Positions 34,286 through 46,264 are shown, numbered from the stretch's first letter. The stretch: DNA of 64,000 bases from Patellaria atrata CBS 101060 (GCA_010093705.1 MU006107.1:7281-71280), one strand, 5' to 3'. The notes: a model not told the origin generated them from the letters alone. Program-made: numbers and translations.

Positions 34286-35272
34286 ATGACTCCCTCAAGC
34301 TTCATTAAGGAGTACAAGCCGTCTGACTTTCGAGTAAATTATGTTCAAATCAAAGAACTTGGAAAAGGCGGACAAGGCACAGCATACTTGTTCCGAAATC
34401 GATCCAATGGTAAAGAAATCGTCGGTAAGGTTATTACTGAACGTAGATTTCAATGCCTAGCTCATGAATTCAAGATTTTCAAGGCCATGAGTCCCAGTAA
34501 TCGGATCATCGATATCCTCGGTACGATCGAGCACTACCCGAACCACAACGAGACTCTGCTCTTGCTGGAGTACTGTGATGGTGGTGACCTACACAAGTGG
34601 AAGAAGATGAGCAGTAAGAACGTGCTTGAGAGTGAAATCAGGTTGATCTTCGAGCAACTCGCTGAAGCGATATTCTTCCTCCACCATAAGTGTCCAGAGA
34701 CAATCATCCACAATGATATCAAGCCGTTGAACATCCTCTTGAAGACCAACAAGAGCACAGGCAATATGGACGTCAAGCTCGCTGACTTCGGTATTTCCCA
34801 TAAGTTCAAGAAGTATAGACCAGCGATTGAGGAGGAGAAGGCCGGTGGCACTCCAGGCTGGTTCGCACCAGAGTTCCCCCGTCAATCACCTGCGTCAGAT
34901 GTTTTCGGCGTCGGCGCAATAATTTACTACCTTTGTACGGGCCAGCAAGCTGGAATTGACCATCCTGGTCAAAAGCCACCCTATCTCCTCGATATCTGCG
35001 ACTTTAGGAGCAAACGGCTGCGCAATGCGATGGAGACCTGTTTAGAACCACGATATACTGAACGAATCAGCTCAACCAACCTTCATCGTACCTTGAATTG
35101 CAATGGTCCACTTCCTAAATCATCTAGGAGCGGGAACCCTCCACCGTCCTCGATGCCGGCGCCCCCGGCGCCGGGGTTTAGTAACTTCAACCAGCCACGT
35201 GGGAGGGACTTCTCCGACCTCGATGACCGTATACGCCGTCTACGACAAGGAGATCCTGGAACCTTCTTTTAA
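34286..35272 (+). CDS. Stand-alone protein kinase with HND in place of HRD
   Basis: An intronless 328-residue kinase. The Gly-loop is GKGGQG (residues 26-31), the ATP lysine is probably K48 in IVGKVI, and the hinge region has LLLEYCDGGDLHKW. The catalytic loop reads IIHNDIKPLNILL, with Asn143 where most kinases have Arg and with the catalytic Asp144 kept; the metal-binding DFG is D167-G169, and the activation segment ends GGTPGWFAPEF. All catalytic residues are present, so activity is plausible, without the usual HRD-arginine control of the activation loop. A Pro-rich tail (PPPSSMPAPPAPG) and a short charged end follow. I cannot name an orthologue. It has no intron, unlike most long genes around it, and gene-poor DNA flanks it on both sides. 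Confidence 0.88.
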   Translation: MTPSSFIKEYKPSDFRVNYVQIKELGKGGQGTAYLFRNRSNGKEIVGKVITERRFQCLAHEFKIFKAMSPSNRIIDILGTIEHYPNHNETLLLLEYCDGGDLHKWKKMSSKNVLESEIRLIFEQLAEAIFFLHHKCPETIIHNDIKPLNILLKTNKSTGNMDVKLADFGISHKFKKYRPAIEEEKAGGTPGWFAPEFPRQSPASDVFGVGAIIYYLCTGQQAGIDHPGQKPPYLLDICDFRSKRLRNAMETCLEPRYTERISSTNLHRTLNCNGPLPKSSRSGNPPPSSMPAPPAPGFSNFNQPRGRDFSDLDDRIRRLRQGDPGTFF

Positions 35273-35551
35273 AAAGTGAATGGTGATAAATTTCGTTTGG
35301 AGGTCAAGATATGATAATCGAGAAAGTAAGGTGAGGTAGCTTGAGTGACTTAAACTACATGTGAATTTACATAGCCCGGTTGAAAGTAAATAAAATGTGA
35401 AAGATGTATCTCCATTATTTTGAACTTTTAAAAATTTGGTGACTGCAATAATGATGATGACTTCGAGCGAATGTGAAGTGCTGTCATATAATGAGTAATG
35501 ATAACTCACATAAAAGACACTTCTACAAACCTTGGAGAAGATAATATAAAC
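35273..35551. other. 3' flank of the kinase gene
   Basis: A+T-rich sequence between the kinase stop and the SINE-like element. No gene seen. Confidence 0.5.
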
Positions 35552-35755
35552 AAAAAAAATTTTTAAAAAAATAAAACCATTAAATTAATTAGGCTTGTAG
35601 GCCTCCTTGAACCCCTGGATGGGTTTTTGCTGGCGTTGCTCCATTGACCTGAGGTTTACCGATAAACCCGCCCGGAGGGAATCGAACCGACAACGTTTGG
35701 GGAGGGGAGAGGGATTGTAGTCAGACTGCCGACCGCTTTGCCATTATTAGTTATA
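35552..35755 (-). mobile_element. Candidate tRNA-derived SINE
   Basis: Read on the minus strand, a perfect RNA polymerase III A box (TGGCAAAGCGG, 35743-35733) is followed 55 bases later by a perfect B box (GGTTCGATTCC, 35688-35678). The cloverleaf is broken: the acceptor arms do not pair and only three of five T-stem pairs form. A body of about 90 bases without tRNA likeness follows, then a T-rich tail with TTTT runs (35576-35573 and beyond) that could terminate Pol III. A tRNA-like head, unrelated body and simple tail are the plan of a SINE. No target-site duplication could be shown. A degenerate tRNA gene or a nuclear mitochondrial fragment are the alternatives. Ends are approximate. Confidence 0.5.
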
Positions 35756-36474
35756 TTAAGAATCTCTCAAACCCAAATGTAAAGAAAGGGTGCGGGAGAC
35801 TAGAAAGGGGATATCACGTGTGGTGCTGGAGGTTGAGAATGATACACCTAATCCATTGGGAAGCGTGGAAGGAGCTTTATTTCTAGAATTCTTGATTACT
35901 GTGATATATTGTGTCCGATTTATCGTTGACTTAAGAATGTGATTGTGATAAGTAACCTATCATCCACGAGTTGTACAAGTAGCTTGACGCGTTATTGACG
36001 CGTTCGAGGCGGACTGACTAGTTCATCTCTTAATATAGCAGCAGGAGAGTATATCATAGACACTCATATTTTCCCAGGTAAAACATAGTGACAGATATGA
36101 CATAAAATGTAAATGAGTTTGTCTTGTGATGTTCCTCGACGGGAGTCAAGGGTTGCGCTTATCGATAAGGACCTCTGACCTCTTACGTCGGTATTCTCTA
36201 GAGCTCCAACCTAACCAGCTTTTTTAATATCGTGATTCTCTCACCTCAAGTCGCTCCCTTCTACCTGATTTTAAGAAAACTGTACATTTGACTTCACTTT
36301 CACTTGCGATAATAAACCCCTTACCGTCCGAATCTTTTCAAGTTGGCCCGCTTTTCTGAGATCGTACACTTCCTCCAGCGCAACGTTCCAAGTTCCCTCC
36401 AGAAAGAACTTCCTAAAGCCGCATCAGCCTGGTTGTTCAAGATACAAGCTGGCCGAGAACGGCCAGGCGCGACA
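35756..36474. promoter_or_regulatory. Upstream region of the DDHD phospholipase
   Basis: About 720 bases. The frame upstream of the chosen ATG stays open to about 36340 but does not resemble the family. TGACGCGTTATTGACGCGTT near 35978-36003 is a short direct repeat containing ACGCGT. Otherwise nothing is seen. Confidence 0.4.
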
Positions 36475-39400
36475 ATGTCGACGCCAGACAAGCAGTCATA
36501 TCTTTCCGCTGGCATTAATGCCATAACCCCCTGGGGATCAAGAAGCGCAACCCCGCAACCAGGACAGAAGAAGGATGGAGATGAGCGACCATCAAATCCA
36601 CGGCTTGCATCGCAAAGAGGTGGAGATCACACAGTTAGTGGTAGACCTAGACTGAGCTTGAAGAATTATCCGAGAGACTGTCCACCACTGAACGTCCAGT
36701 GGTACCATGCAGTTGATGTGCGTTTTACCTCCATGGCGCCGTACTACTGATAAATGTGCTATGGCTGACTGGAACTGATGCGCAGATACCTAAACGCAAG
36801 CCGTTTCAGACAAACCTGAAGACAGAAGCCCTCCCCCCTGCCCCTAAGAAATACGTTCCGTTTTCTATCAGAGACTCTCGCGCTATTGAAGCTGCATTCC
36901 AGAAGATTGCCGAAGACGAGGACACTGCTGAGACAAGACGTGCGCGTGGTGATAGTTCTGAAGATTCATCTGATAGTACGGGACGAGAGAACAGCGGGAA
37001 ATCAAAGAGAACCTTGAAAGTTCCTGTCAACGAGGACTTTTTATTTGACGTAGATGTGACAGAGAGGGAACTGTCACCGGCTTATTGGCAAGGACATGTG
37101 TATCATGTCCGCAGAGGCACTTGGTTCTACCATGGTATGCTCATATACATGACTTTGCGCGATATTATCTTTAACTATCGATTTAGAGGGCTCTACCCTT
37201 CGACCGTGCGACGAAAACCTCGCAAATCAGTTAGAAGAGGGTTATTTGAAGACTAAGGCATGGACCGTTCCTTCATCTCAACATAAACGTTCTGCATCCC
37301 AACCTCGTTCGAGACCAACATCCGCCCTTTTTGGAAATGACACCAGTAGCGTTAGCAAGCTCGAGGCTTCAACTTCCGTAGACCCAAAGGGTTCATCTGA
37401 AAATCAACAAAAACCGAGTATAGCTCCGACTACTGGAAGTGAGCTCTCTAAGGGTAGTCAAATTGACACTTCTACGAAAACTCATCGCCTTTTCGGAGCA
37501 CACATGAATTCCGTTGTCACGTATCAAGATGCCGCAACAGCATGGTTATTGACTGACGATTTTCTATCTCGAATGAGTAGCACAATGTATCAGCGATTCG
37601 CTGGTGGTGGCCACTTCGCCGGTGTAAAGTTGATGAGAGGTTACGTTGACTTTAGCAAGAAGACGGATGGTAAGGACGGCAAACGCCCTCCTACACCTAC
37701 ATCAGCTTCAAAGACAGAGATAGGCGGCGACAAGACTGATAAGTCTAAGAACCCTAATTCCATTAACCCGTCGGAAGCTACAACTTCAAATTCTCAGGAA
37801 GAAACCACAAGAGCAGGTTCTGCCAGTCCAGTTTCAGAGACCCCAAGACAGACGTTAGAAAGACACATGTCGTCGCTAGTGGCTTCGTCTTCACGGGAGG
37901 ATCTAGAAAGGCAAGAAGAAGAGGTACGTCAACGTGATGAGCAAGAAATCCAGGAAGACTACAAAGACGATGACGGTGAGGATCAAGCACGCGATATCGA
38001 GCACCTACTTCTTGTCACACATGGCATTGGTCAGCGATTAGGCTTGAGGATGGACAGTGTTAACTTCATCCACGACGTCAACACCCTTCGCAAAACATTG
38101 AAAGGCGTGTATACGGCGTCTGGGGACTTACAAGACTTGAACCAAGAAGTGGACAAGTTACCTAAGAACTCTCGGATTCAAGTACTGCCAATCTGTTGGA
38201 GACATCTCCTTGATTTTCCAAAGCAGAGTTTGAGACACAACCGCAAAGAGCATGATCTTGGAGACGCTGAAATTAATGACGAAGAATACCCTTCCCTAGA
38301 GAACATTACCGTTGAAGGTGTCCCTGCAGTAAGAAATCTAATCACCGATCTAGCGCTTGACGTCCTCCTCTACCAGAGCCCCGTATACAAAGCTCACATT
38401 TCCCAAGTCGTACTGAAGGAGTGTAACCGCATTCACGACCTATTTAAGCAACGTAATCCATCCTTTAAAGGCAAGGTAAGTCTCGTTGGCCATTCCCTCG
38501 GGTCCGCAATCATGTTCGACATTCTCTGCAAACAAAAGTCCGACCAATTCAATTCCCGAAACCGCCGCAACAGACGCTCAGGCGATCACTCCAAAGGCCA
38601 TAGTCTCAAGCTCAACTTCGACGTCGAAGATTTCTACGCCCTCGGTTCCCCGATCGGCCTCTTCCAGATGCTCAAAGGCCGTACCATCGCCGCACGTCCT
38701 TCCTCCGGAGGTAGTGGCTCCATTCCCGAAACCCCAGACGATCCTTTCGATAATCCCTTCAACGATCCTGACAATCAGACCTCGCCGGATAACTTCGAGA
38801 TCACGGTCTCGTCGCCCAAGTGCGCACAGATCTTCAACATTTTCCACCCCACCGATCCCATCAGCTACCGTCTCGAACCTCTCATCTCGCCCGCCATGTC
38901 GGCCCTAAAACCTCAACCACTACCCTACACCAAGAAAGGCATCTTCGGGGCGCCCGTCGGCGCCGGTCTCACGGGCATCGGCGCCAGGGTCGGCCAGAGC
39001 GTCTCCGGCCTCTGGACCAGCTTCAGCTCCGGCATCGCGAGCAGTCTCCTCAACCGCAGCCTCGGCATCTCTGCCGAGGACGCATCTAAACTGGGCAATA
39101 CAGCTCGGGCTCCGCTCTCGGGTGCCGGCGTCCCGTCGGCTCTACCGATGCAGAACGAGATGGCGATTGTGAACGGAGAGGGGAAAGAGGGGGAACAGCA
39201 TCCGCCCACTTTGATTGACAACGGCCTCGAGACTCTGTACGCGGGGTTCCAGAAGCGCAGGCTCAGCGCCACGAGCGACGGGATGGAGCAGGGGATCGGC
39301 GACGCGGGGATGGGTGGGCAAGAAGCGGAGGAGAAAGCGAGGAGGTTACGACGGGAGGAGGAGAAGGTGCGTCGCCTCAATGGGAACGGCCGCGTGGATT

Positions 39401-39670
39401 ACAGCATCCAGGAGTGAGTTTCCCCTTTCCTTTTCCCCGAAACTGATGTTATATGGATGTAGACATGGCTTGTGGAGTACTAGTAGGCGACTAATGAGCG
39501 TGTGCGGCAGGGGCGCTTTCGACATCTCCCTCATCGCTAGCATTGCCAGTCACCTCTCTTACTGGGCTGACGAGGACGTCGCCCATTTTATGATTTCGCA
39601 GCTTTTGGCTAGGCAGAGGGTTGTTAGAAAGGGGAGTAGGGAGAGTTTTAAGGGCGTTGGTGCCGCTTAG
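36475..39670 (+). CDS. DDHD-domain phospholipase (PLA1 type)
   Basis: Exons 36475-36717, 36786-37134, 37187-39413 and 39511-39670 give 992 residues. DDHD lipases cleave phospholipids or cardiolipin; the yeast relative is Ddl1. The N-terminus KQSYLSAGINAITPWGSRS fits the fungal family and sets the start. A WWE-like segment (LSPAYWQGHVYHVRRGTWFY) is followed by LEEGYLKTKAW. The lipase core starts at HLLLVTHGIGQR, with the serine elbow VGHSLGSAIMFDIL (Ser near residue 633). The metal/acid residues of the DDHD domain lie in EDFYALGSPIG, FNIFHPTDPISYRLEPL and, across the last intron, DYSIQEGAFD with HLSYWADEDV. Ser/Thr/Glu-rich inserts separate these blocks. The last intron is 97 nt. Confidence 0.92.
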
Positions 39671-40837
39671 CGGTGGGTGTCTGCATACATTGGGGTTCTC
39701 AGGAGGCCGGATTGAGATAGTTGGGATTGGACCGGGCGTATTGGGTCTTTGGGGAAGCGTTTATGAGGTATGGTATGTTTGTAGATGGTAGATTAGGACG
39801 ACCTTAGATTCTCCAATGCCCAAGCTGATGAGTGATGAATCTTTTGTTCACAGTATTGAGATGAGGCCGAGTGTTGAGAGTGAGATCCTTTATGGCTGAT
39901 TCCCACTTGATTATCCTTCGCCTTCTTTACTCCGTACCTCTTGTGTATATTTGATAGTACTCAGAGAGCCGAACTTAACTTAGAAAACGCACGAGCCACC
40001 CTTTCCAAATCAGGTAGTCACGGCGACACCTCACTCTTCCCGTCACCTTCACACCGCAAGGTTTCTTAACATCCGCACCTTGCACGGATGATGGTCTGCT
40101 GACACCCCCTTCATAGATCGCACGTTATCAATCACAACTTGGACACTCGGGGCTGCAAGTGAATCACGCACACTAACCAGATCCAGTTTAAGATATGGCA
40201 AAAGTGACAATATCACTCTGGTATCGAATTCATGAAGAGTACTAAGGTAGTGAACCAGTCTACCCAAGTCATCCATCCACTCAACGCCCCGTCCAAAATA
40301 GACCAATAAAACCAACCCTCTCAGACGTGAAAATCCGATAGGTCCAGAGTCCTCCAATGTCCAGCTTCAGTCACGGAAATAAAAACCTGCTTCTAGAGAA
40401 CCCCAAAAAAGAGAAAGCCACATCCACCATAACGCCAGAAAAAGAAGACCCACAGACCCACACGGCCCAAGAATATGGCCATTCGCGCAGACATAGCCGC
40501 GCCGTCCAATAGCGCCTTCTACCAACGGCGGCAAGGACGCCAGATTTAGAGTGTCTGCCAACCGTCGGGACGACCCGTGCGCCAAACAACAAAAGCAGCG
40601 TGAAGATCTGGTCGGAAGACCCGATACCATGGTACCTTGGCGGGGAACGGGTGTTTGTGGGGGAAAGCCGTGGGGGGGCGAAAGGGGTTTAATACAACGA
40701 CAAGTGTCGGAAGAAAAGTTCAAACGGCTGTAGAATGGAATGAAATATGTACAGAGAATGAAAATTGTTGTAGGAGTGGCTTTTTGAGGTGCAGGAAATG
40801 GAAAATCTAAGGCTTTGTGGTTTTGGCAGACCAAAAT
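39671..40837. other. Convergent intergenic region
   Basis: 1.17 kb between the DDHD gene and the KXD1 stop. Minus-strand frames at 40049-40357 (about 100 codons) and 40367-40834 (155 codons) lack an ATG at the listed start or any motif. Nothing else seen. Confidence 0.5.
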
Positions 40838-41511
40838 TTAGAAGTCGTCCGCAGGAACCGGATATTGCTGCGAGGCAGTCTTGTAGTGTTCTGGGTATTT
40901 GCGTGCTGCTCGCTGGTTAAGAGCACTGGTACACCGAGTTAGAGGTGAGGATAAACTGAGTACAGTGTTTGACCTACGTCACGCGCTTTTGAGTCCATTG
41001 CAAATCTTGCTGAACTTCTTTGGCCGCCTTCATGCCATCAGCAAAATTCGCTCTGGTTGCAGTGAGGCGAGCTTTGGCTAGGGCTTGCAGTTCCATCAGC
41101 TGTCGCGTCTTCGCGTTAAGCTGGCCGGATCTGATTCCCACCAATCAGCGCTACTTTACAGCAAGAAGGATATCTGAAATGGAAGTAAACTCACGTCTGG
41201 GCTTGCTTCGCGAGACTGCGGTCCAGCGGTAGCGGGTCAAACGCGCCACTTAGGCGGTCGCCCATGTAATCAAGTAGGTCAACACCCGCAGATGTTTGCG
41301 AACTTTCATAGTCACTCGCGCTGCCAGCATAGCTGCTTGACGCTGCGGAAGGCTCGTAGGATGCAACACCAGAAGTGGTACCGCTGTGGGGAGCTTCAGG
41401 TGGTGAAACAGACATACGGCTGTAAGCAGCGTTCTGTGGTGGCGTATAGTAACCTCCTTTAGTAGGTACGTTGACAGGAGCACTTGGGAAAGAGTAGTAT
41501 GAGGAAGACAT
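40838..41511 (-). CDS. KXD1: KxDL-domain protein KXD1
   Basis: Exons 41511-41195, 41130-40978 and 40925-40838 give 185 residues. KXD1 is a small coiled-coil subunit of the BLOC-1 complex, which works in endosome maturation. The first ~100 residues are Ser/Tyr/Pro-rich and disordered (SSSYYSFPSAPVNV, YTPPQNAAYSRMS). The second exon holds the KxDL helix (LNAKTRQLMELQALAKARL, then FADGMKAAKEVQQDLQWTQ), and the last ends with LNQRAARKYPEHY and a short tail (PVPADDF). All splice sites are GT-AG and phases match. The C-terminal half is the conserved part. Confidence 0.88.
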
Positions 41512-42931
41512 GTTTAGGTGATACAGCAGGTTGAGTCAGGTAAGACGTGGATATAGACAATGTTTGGTTGTGATATAAAGCTGTCGACGTGTGATAGCTG
41601 TAAGGTGTCTGATGATAGATATATGAATGCTTGGCTAAGTATACTGAGACTTTGCAATCTTAGAGAAAAAAGAGAATCAGAAAAGATTCGACTGAATTCC
41701 AAAATTCAACCGCCTTTTATACCTTCACTTAAGAGACTAAAACACCACACTCTTCACGTTAGGGTGGAATGGTCTGAACTCCTTTACATTTCTATCAATC
41801 ATTGACCCCGCTCATGCCGTGATAAAGATGCATGATATTTGGTCCACTGAGACAGGATGAGGGCTCGAATGGCTCATCATCCTTTCATCTTACGAGTCTC
41901 GAAGGTTCCTCAAGGCCACTAGAGCGTGAAAGATTCAGAGGCCCCGGTATAGATTGGCTTACCGGAAGAAGATCCATTGGAGAGTGGCAAAATGCTAAAA
42001 CTTAGATACAGTTTTTGATATCAGGTCCGTGAGCCGGGGAAGCAAGATTGGCGGACGATTGATGAGGGGTTAATTCAAGGAAAGCCATTTGCTCGGGCCG
42101 TTGTTGGTGACACTCTGGGAGGAAGGGCAATAGCAGAGGTAGCAATTGCAGGCAAGCGCGCAAACGCGAGCATGGAGGCAAAAGCAGCGATGTAGATTGC
42201 TGTAGGTACATGGGTAAGGCCTGATGTACGGGCTAAAGAAGCATGCTCTGCTGTCAAAGTTGATGTGTTGTCAATCGACGCTCGTCTGGCGAGCCACTGC
42301 TTTTCTCCGACACTTCATTTGCAATTCTGTCAGCGCTCGAAAGGGAAAGTGGAAGAGCAGGAGACAACGCCATTGAACGATGTAATGCTGCAGGTGGATG
42401 AGGGCTTCTGTTGGCCAAGATGTCAGTGATAGAGCGGCTTCGCAGGAAGTATCAATTCTTTGTTCAATTTGTGGGGGAACACTTGGTACTTGGTGGTGGT
42501 GATGATGGTGGGGTGTCTGAAGGGAAGAAATTTTGGACGGTAGCGAGAAGGACGACGTAAAGGACGGATTATCGTCGTTCGGACCTTTCCAAGACGCTTG
42601 TACGTTTCTGTATAAGCACTATAACCATACATTGAAGCTACAGTATATTCTTCCAGTCATCTTGAACAATCGGAACTTCAGAAGACCGGCCTAAATCTAT
42701 ACAGTACCTATACATCCTTCTGGACAGGGCAGCAATGCTGAATGGTCAAACACGCGAATAACAAATGGAACAATGACCATTGGACCGGCAGATATATCAG
42801 TCTAGGATCTAGGGTAACAGGTGGAAGTCGTTGCAGGTCAAGTTGTAAGATACTGACAGCAAGTATGGATGATATTGGTATTGAAGCACATCTCAGTCAG
42901 ATAAGTACTCGTGCCTTCAATCATGACGCAG
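41512..42931. other. Gene-poor stretch upstream of KXD1
   Basis: 1.4 kb with only short frames. Two overlapping minus-strand frames near 42002-42257 are hydrophobic and Pro/Ala-rich but lack a conserved motif. A promoter for KXD1 must lie at the left edge. Nothing else supported. Confidence 0.4.
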
Positions 42932-43537
42932 TTATACCCAAACCGTACTACAGATCCCTTGCATTACCTCGCTACTCACGCTATCAGAGATTTTCGGTTT
43001 GCATTTCTCGTGCGCTTCTTTGTCGTATACGACGGTTGGACTGGCGGTGAGTTCTCTGACCCAGCCTGGTAGACGTACGGTAGTGTTTAACGCTTCATGT
43101 GATCCATCGGAGCATGTGGGTTGCGCATCGCCTAGTCGTAGGTACCCTATCATGCTTTTCCCCATTCTCAGGCCAGTGAACCCCCTAAGGCTGCGCAAGA
43201 CTGTGCCTATCCGTTCCGAACCCACATTGACTTCACCAGGAAATAGAAAGAATGGCCCGATGCTCGCAATCCTGAGAGCGATCATTGATGATCTACGGCT
43301 TTGCCCGCTATCTCTTGTAGAGTGCTGGAAGAAGACCATACGGGCCAGGGAGAATACACTGCGGCGTAAAATCACGTTTGGCTCGATGCCACTCTGTACA
43401 CCACCGTTGAAATCGTGCCTAAGGGGTTCATTTCGGGCGTCTGTTGTACCACCCAGCTCACAACTGTCAAGCCTCCACGCGAGCTTAACATGGAGACTTG
43501 AGACCGCTTCGTTACACGATAGAATGTCATTAAACAT
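42932..43537 (-). CDS. Unrecognised open reading frame (hypothetical)
   Basis: 201 codons from ATG to stop. I do not recognise it. The composition is ordinary, with a Gly/Arg-rich middle (LRSLRGFTGLRMGKSMIGYL) and no signal peptide, membrane segment or metal-binding pattern. The opposite strand is also open for about the same length (42999-43607) but begins with TTG. Both being open at once makes either one doubtful. It lies just past the SEC18 stop and could be part of that transcript's 3' flank. Confidence 0.25.
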   Translation of the reverse strand: MFNDILSCNEAVSSLHVKLAWRLDSCELGGTTDARNEPLRHDFNGGVQSGIEPNVILRRSVFSLARMVFFQHSTRDSGQSRRSSMIALRIASIGPFFLFPGEVNVGSERIGTVLRSLRGFTGLRMGKSMIGYLRLGDAQPTCSDGSHEALNTTVRLPGWVRELTASPTVVYDKEAHEKCKPKISDSVSSEVMQGICSTVWV

Positions 43538-43635
43538 GCGACTAAGGCGCTTTTCACTACCTTATTGTCCAACAGTAACGCCATGCCCTGTATCGTTGCT
43601 TCTATGAATGACCCATTAGTCTAGAATGCCCGACT

Positions 43636-46264
43636 CTATATGTAACCCCTGGCTGCAATTGCTGAAGACATCACTCTCGCGAAACGTCCTACCATGTCCT
43701 GGTCCTGTTTCGCTGTTTCAATTCCAGTAAGGATCTTCTTGATACCAACTCCGATATCTGCGCCACCCGTGATATCTTGAATCTCACTGATTGCTCGATG
43801 TTGGTCTTCATCAGAGAAAGCTCCCGATTGCTGCATCACTCGCGCGAGCTCATTTTGTGTATTGACGTTCGGTACGGATATCTCGGCGTCAAATCGATTG
43901 AATATATCTAGTTGTTGCAATACAGATCTTTCTGTCGTTGTTGCGAAAATGATAAGTCGTCGGTTCTAAAATCCTAATGAGCCAATGTCACACAAAATAA
44001 CATCGGAAACTTTTTACCTTTGGTGGCTGCTTTCCTAGTAGAACCTTCAACGCGACAAGTACCTGGTTGCTAAACCGTGGTCCTATCGGCACCCAGTCGA
44101 CTAGAAGCTCTATGTTGTCGATGACTATGACGCTCAGGGGACTCTTATACGCGTCCCTGAATGTCTTGTCCAACTGTATCACTTTCTGCATTTCAGAGAA
44201 GCCAACCATATCCTCGGGACTGACCAGCTTAATGAAAGGAAACTCCGAGTCCATGGCCATTTTGGCTGCCAGGGCCGACTTGCCACTTCCTGGAGGACCA
44301 TGTAATACGACAGAGAGCAAAGGCGTAGAATCCGGCTTGCGGACCTGATTAATATACAATCCACCTTCATCCAGGATATTCTCAATGTGGTTCGAGAAAT
44401 GGAAGATACCCCATCGGATGCATTTCCCTAGCTCCTCTTCTGCTACGCCAAACAATGGTTTGACTTCGTCAAGAGCGTTCATGAAGTCCTGACGCTGAAC
44501 TTTCATGTTCACAACATCATCGCTAATGCCTGCCATGGTGCCAACCTTGATATGCCTACTAAAAGCAAATGACGACGCAGCTTTGACGAGACCGTTGATT
44601 TCAGCACCGGAAAAGTTCTTAGTCAAACGTGCCAGTTCTTCCAAATTGACGTCCGAACCCATCACTTTGTTATCTCTCATTTTGGAAGTATGGATTTTTA
44701 AGATTTGTGCTCGACCGTGTTCATCGGGTAGTGAAATCTCCATGTGAACTTCTAATCGTCCAGCACGAAGAAGAGCCTCGTCGATCATGTCCATACGATT
44801 TGTCATACCAATTAGCAGGATGTTGTTTAGTTGGTCCACTCCGTCTAGTTTTGAAAGCAGCTGATTGACAACACTGTCTCCAACACCAGTCCCACCACCG
44901 GCACCTGAACCTCTTTGCTTGCAGACGGCATCCAATTCATCGAAGATAATGATGTGAAGACCACTCTCATCACCTTTTTCTCTGTATTCCTTCTCCGCAT
45001 CCGCAAATAGTTTACGAATATTCTCTTCGGACTGTCCGACATACTTATTGAGGACCTCTGGACCATTGATAACTTTTGGTTCTCGAGCGTTCAACATTTT
45101 ACCGATCTGACGTGCTATAAGGGTTTTTCCCGTACCGGGTGGTCCGTAAAGTAGGATACCACGAACGTGCTGAATGCCTAACTTTTCAACAAGGCCAGGA
45201 GGAAATATACGGGAAGCAAACGCTCTCCTGAAAATAGCACTAAATTCAGTATCAAGACCACCGATGCCCATATCCTCGAATTTGAAATCCGGCGTCACAA
45301 TTGAATTCGCCGCTGGTCGTCTATTGGAAGCCTTTAATCTGATATCAGTCCTCGCATCTTTGAAAAAGTCTATTTTGGTATGTTGCATTAGTATCCCTCG
45401 CGCGCTCGGGTCTGATACTGTGGGGCCACTTGATCCCTTTTCCATTGAAAGATCACCAAGTGAAGCAGTTCTTATGACCATTCTAAGGGGGATGTTTTTG
45501 ATGTCCATGAGGAGCCGTTGCCCAGGAGCGAGGATCTGGTTCTCGTAGTTCTATCAACAAGTTAGTAACTTTTTAAACAAAAATGGATATTTTTAGTACC
45601 TTAATGAATTGGTTTGCAAGCTCGTCTTGGTCATACGGTACCTCCGTTATCTTCTGAACGGATGCGAAGCCTACTTCTACGTCTAGAGCAGCCAGATATT
45701 GTTGGGCCCCCCGTCGAAAATGATCGTATGGTTCAACATTGACCACATCCTTAGGTCCCAATGTTATGCCTGCCCAAGTCCTTTGCGGATCTGTGAAACC
45801 AATTTCACCCGGCAAACATCCATCGGTAGGGCGTGCGGAGAAGACATAACTATTGTTTACGATGATATACAAATCTGTCCCATCGCTGGAAGCGGGGAAG
45901 TCTCTTGGACAGATGGCAACTCTAGCACGATCATCAGTAATAGATCTTGAACTTTTACTCGCATCTCAATAGCATACATGTTGCCAAATGCATACGCATT
46001 TCCTCCTGGGCTTCTAACAGGTCTAAGCTGTAGAGGTCCCCCTTGTGGTTCTCTTCTCATCGGAACGCGCTGAGGAGGCTGGTAGTCTCTATCACCTCCG
46101 TGAGGTTGCCCATTCTCGTATCCCCCACTCATTCGAGAGCCATAGTTCCCTTGTTGCGGCGGAGGTTGCTGACTTGGACGGTCGTAACCGCCTCGGTGGG
46201 ACTGTCTTGCGGACGCATCAGGGCGAGAGCCGAAGGGATTCGGGAGATTATTACGGTTAAACAT
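43636..46264 (-). CDS. SEC18: NSF/Sec18 ATPase (SNARE disassembly)
   Basis: Four exons (46264-45978, 45921-45600, 45550-44018, 43965-43636) give 823 residues. Sec18 is the hexameric AAA+ ATPase that, with Sec17, takes apart SNARE complexes after membrane fusion. The N-domain starts in exon 1 after a Gly/Gln/Arg-rich tail of about 70 residues and continues with VAICPRDFPASSDGTDLYII. D1 has Walker A GPPGTGKT near residue 340, IIIFDELDAVCKQRGSG, and the arginine-finger region LLRAGRLEVHMEISLPDE. D2 has GPPGSGKS near 622 and VIVIDNIELLVDWVPIGPRF. The last exon holds RRLIIFATTTERSVLQQL. The extended, low-complexity N-terminus is typical of filamentous fungi. Confidence 0.97.

Noticed and set aside
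35552-35755. A functional nuclear tRNA gene
   Set aside because: A and B boxes are perfect, but the acceptor stem does not form and the T stem has only three of five pairs.
40367-40834. A 155-codon minus-strand frame just past KXD1
   Set aside because: No conserved motif, composition like translated UTR, and it lies in the likely 3' UTR of KXD1.
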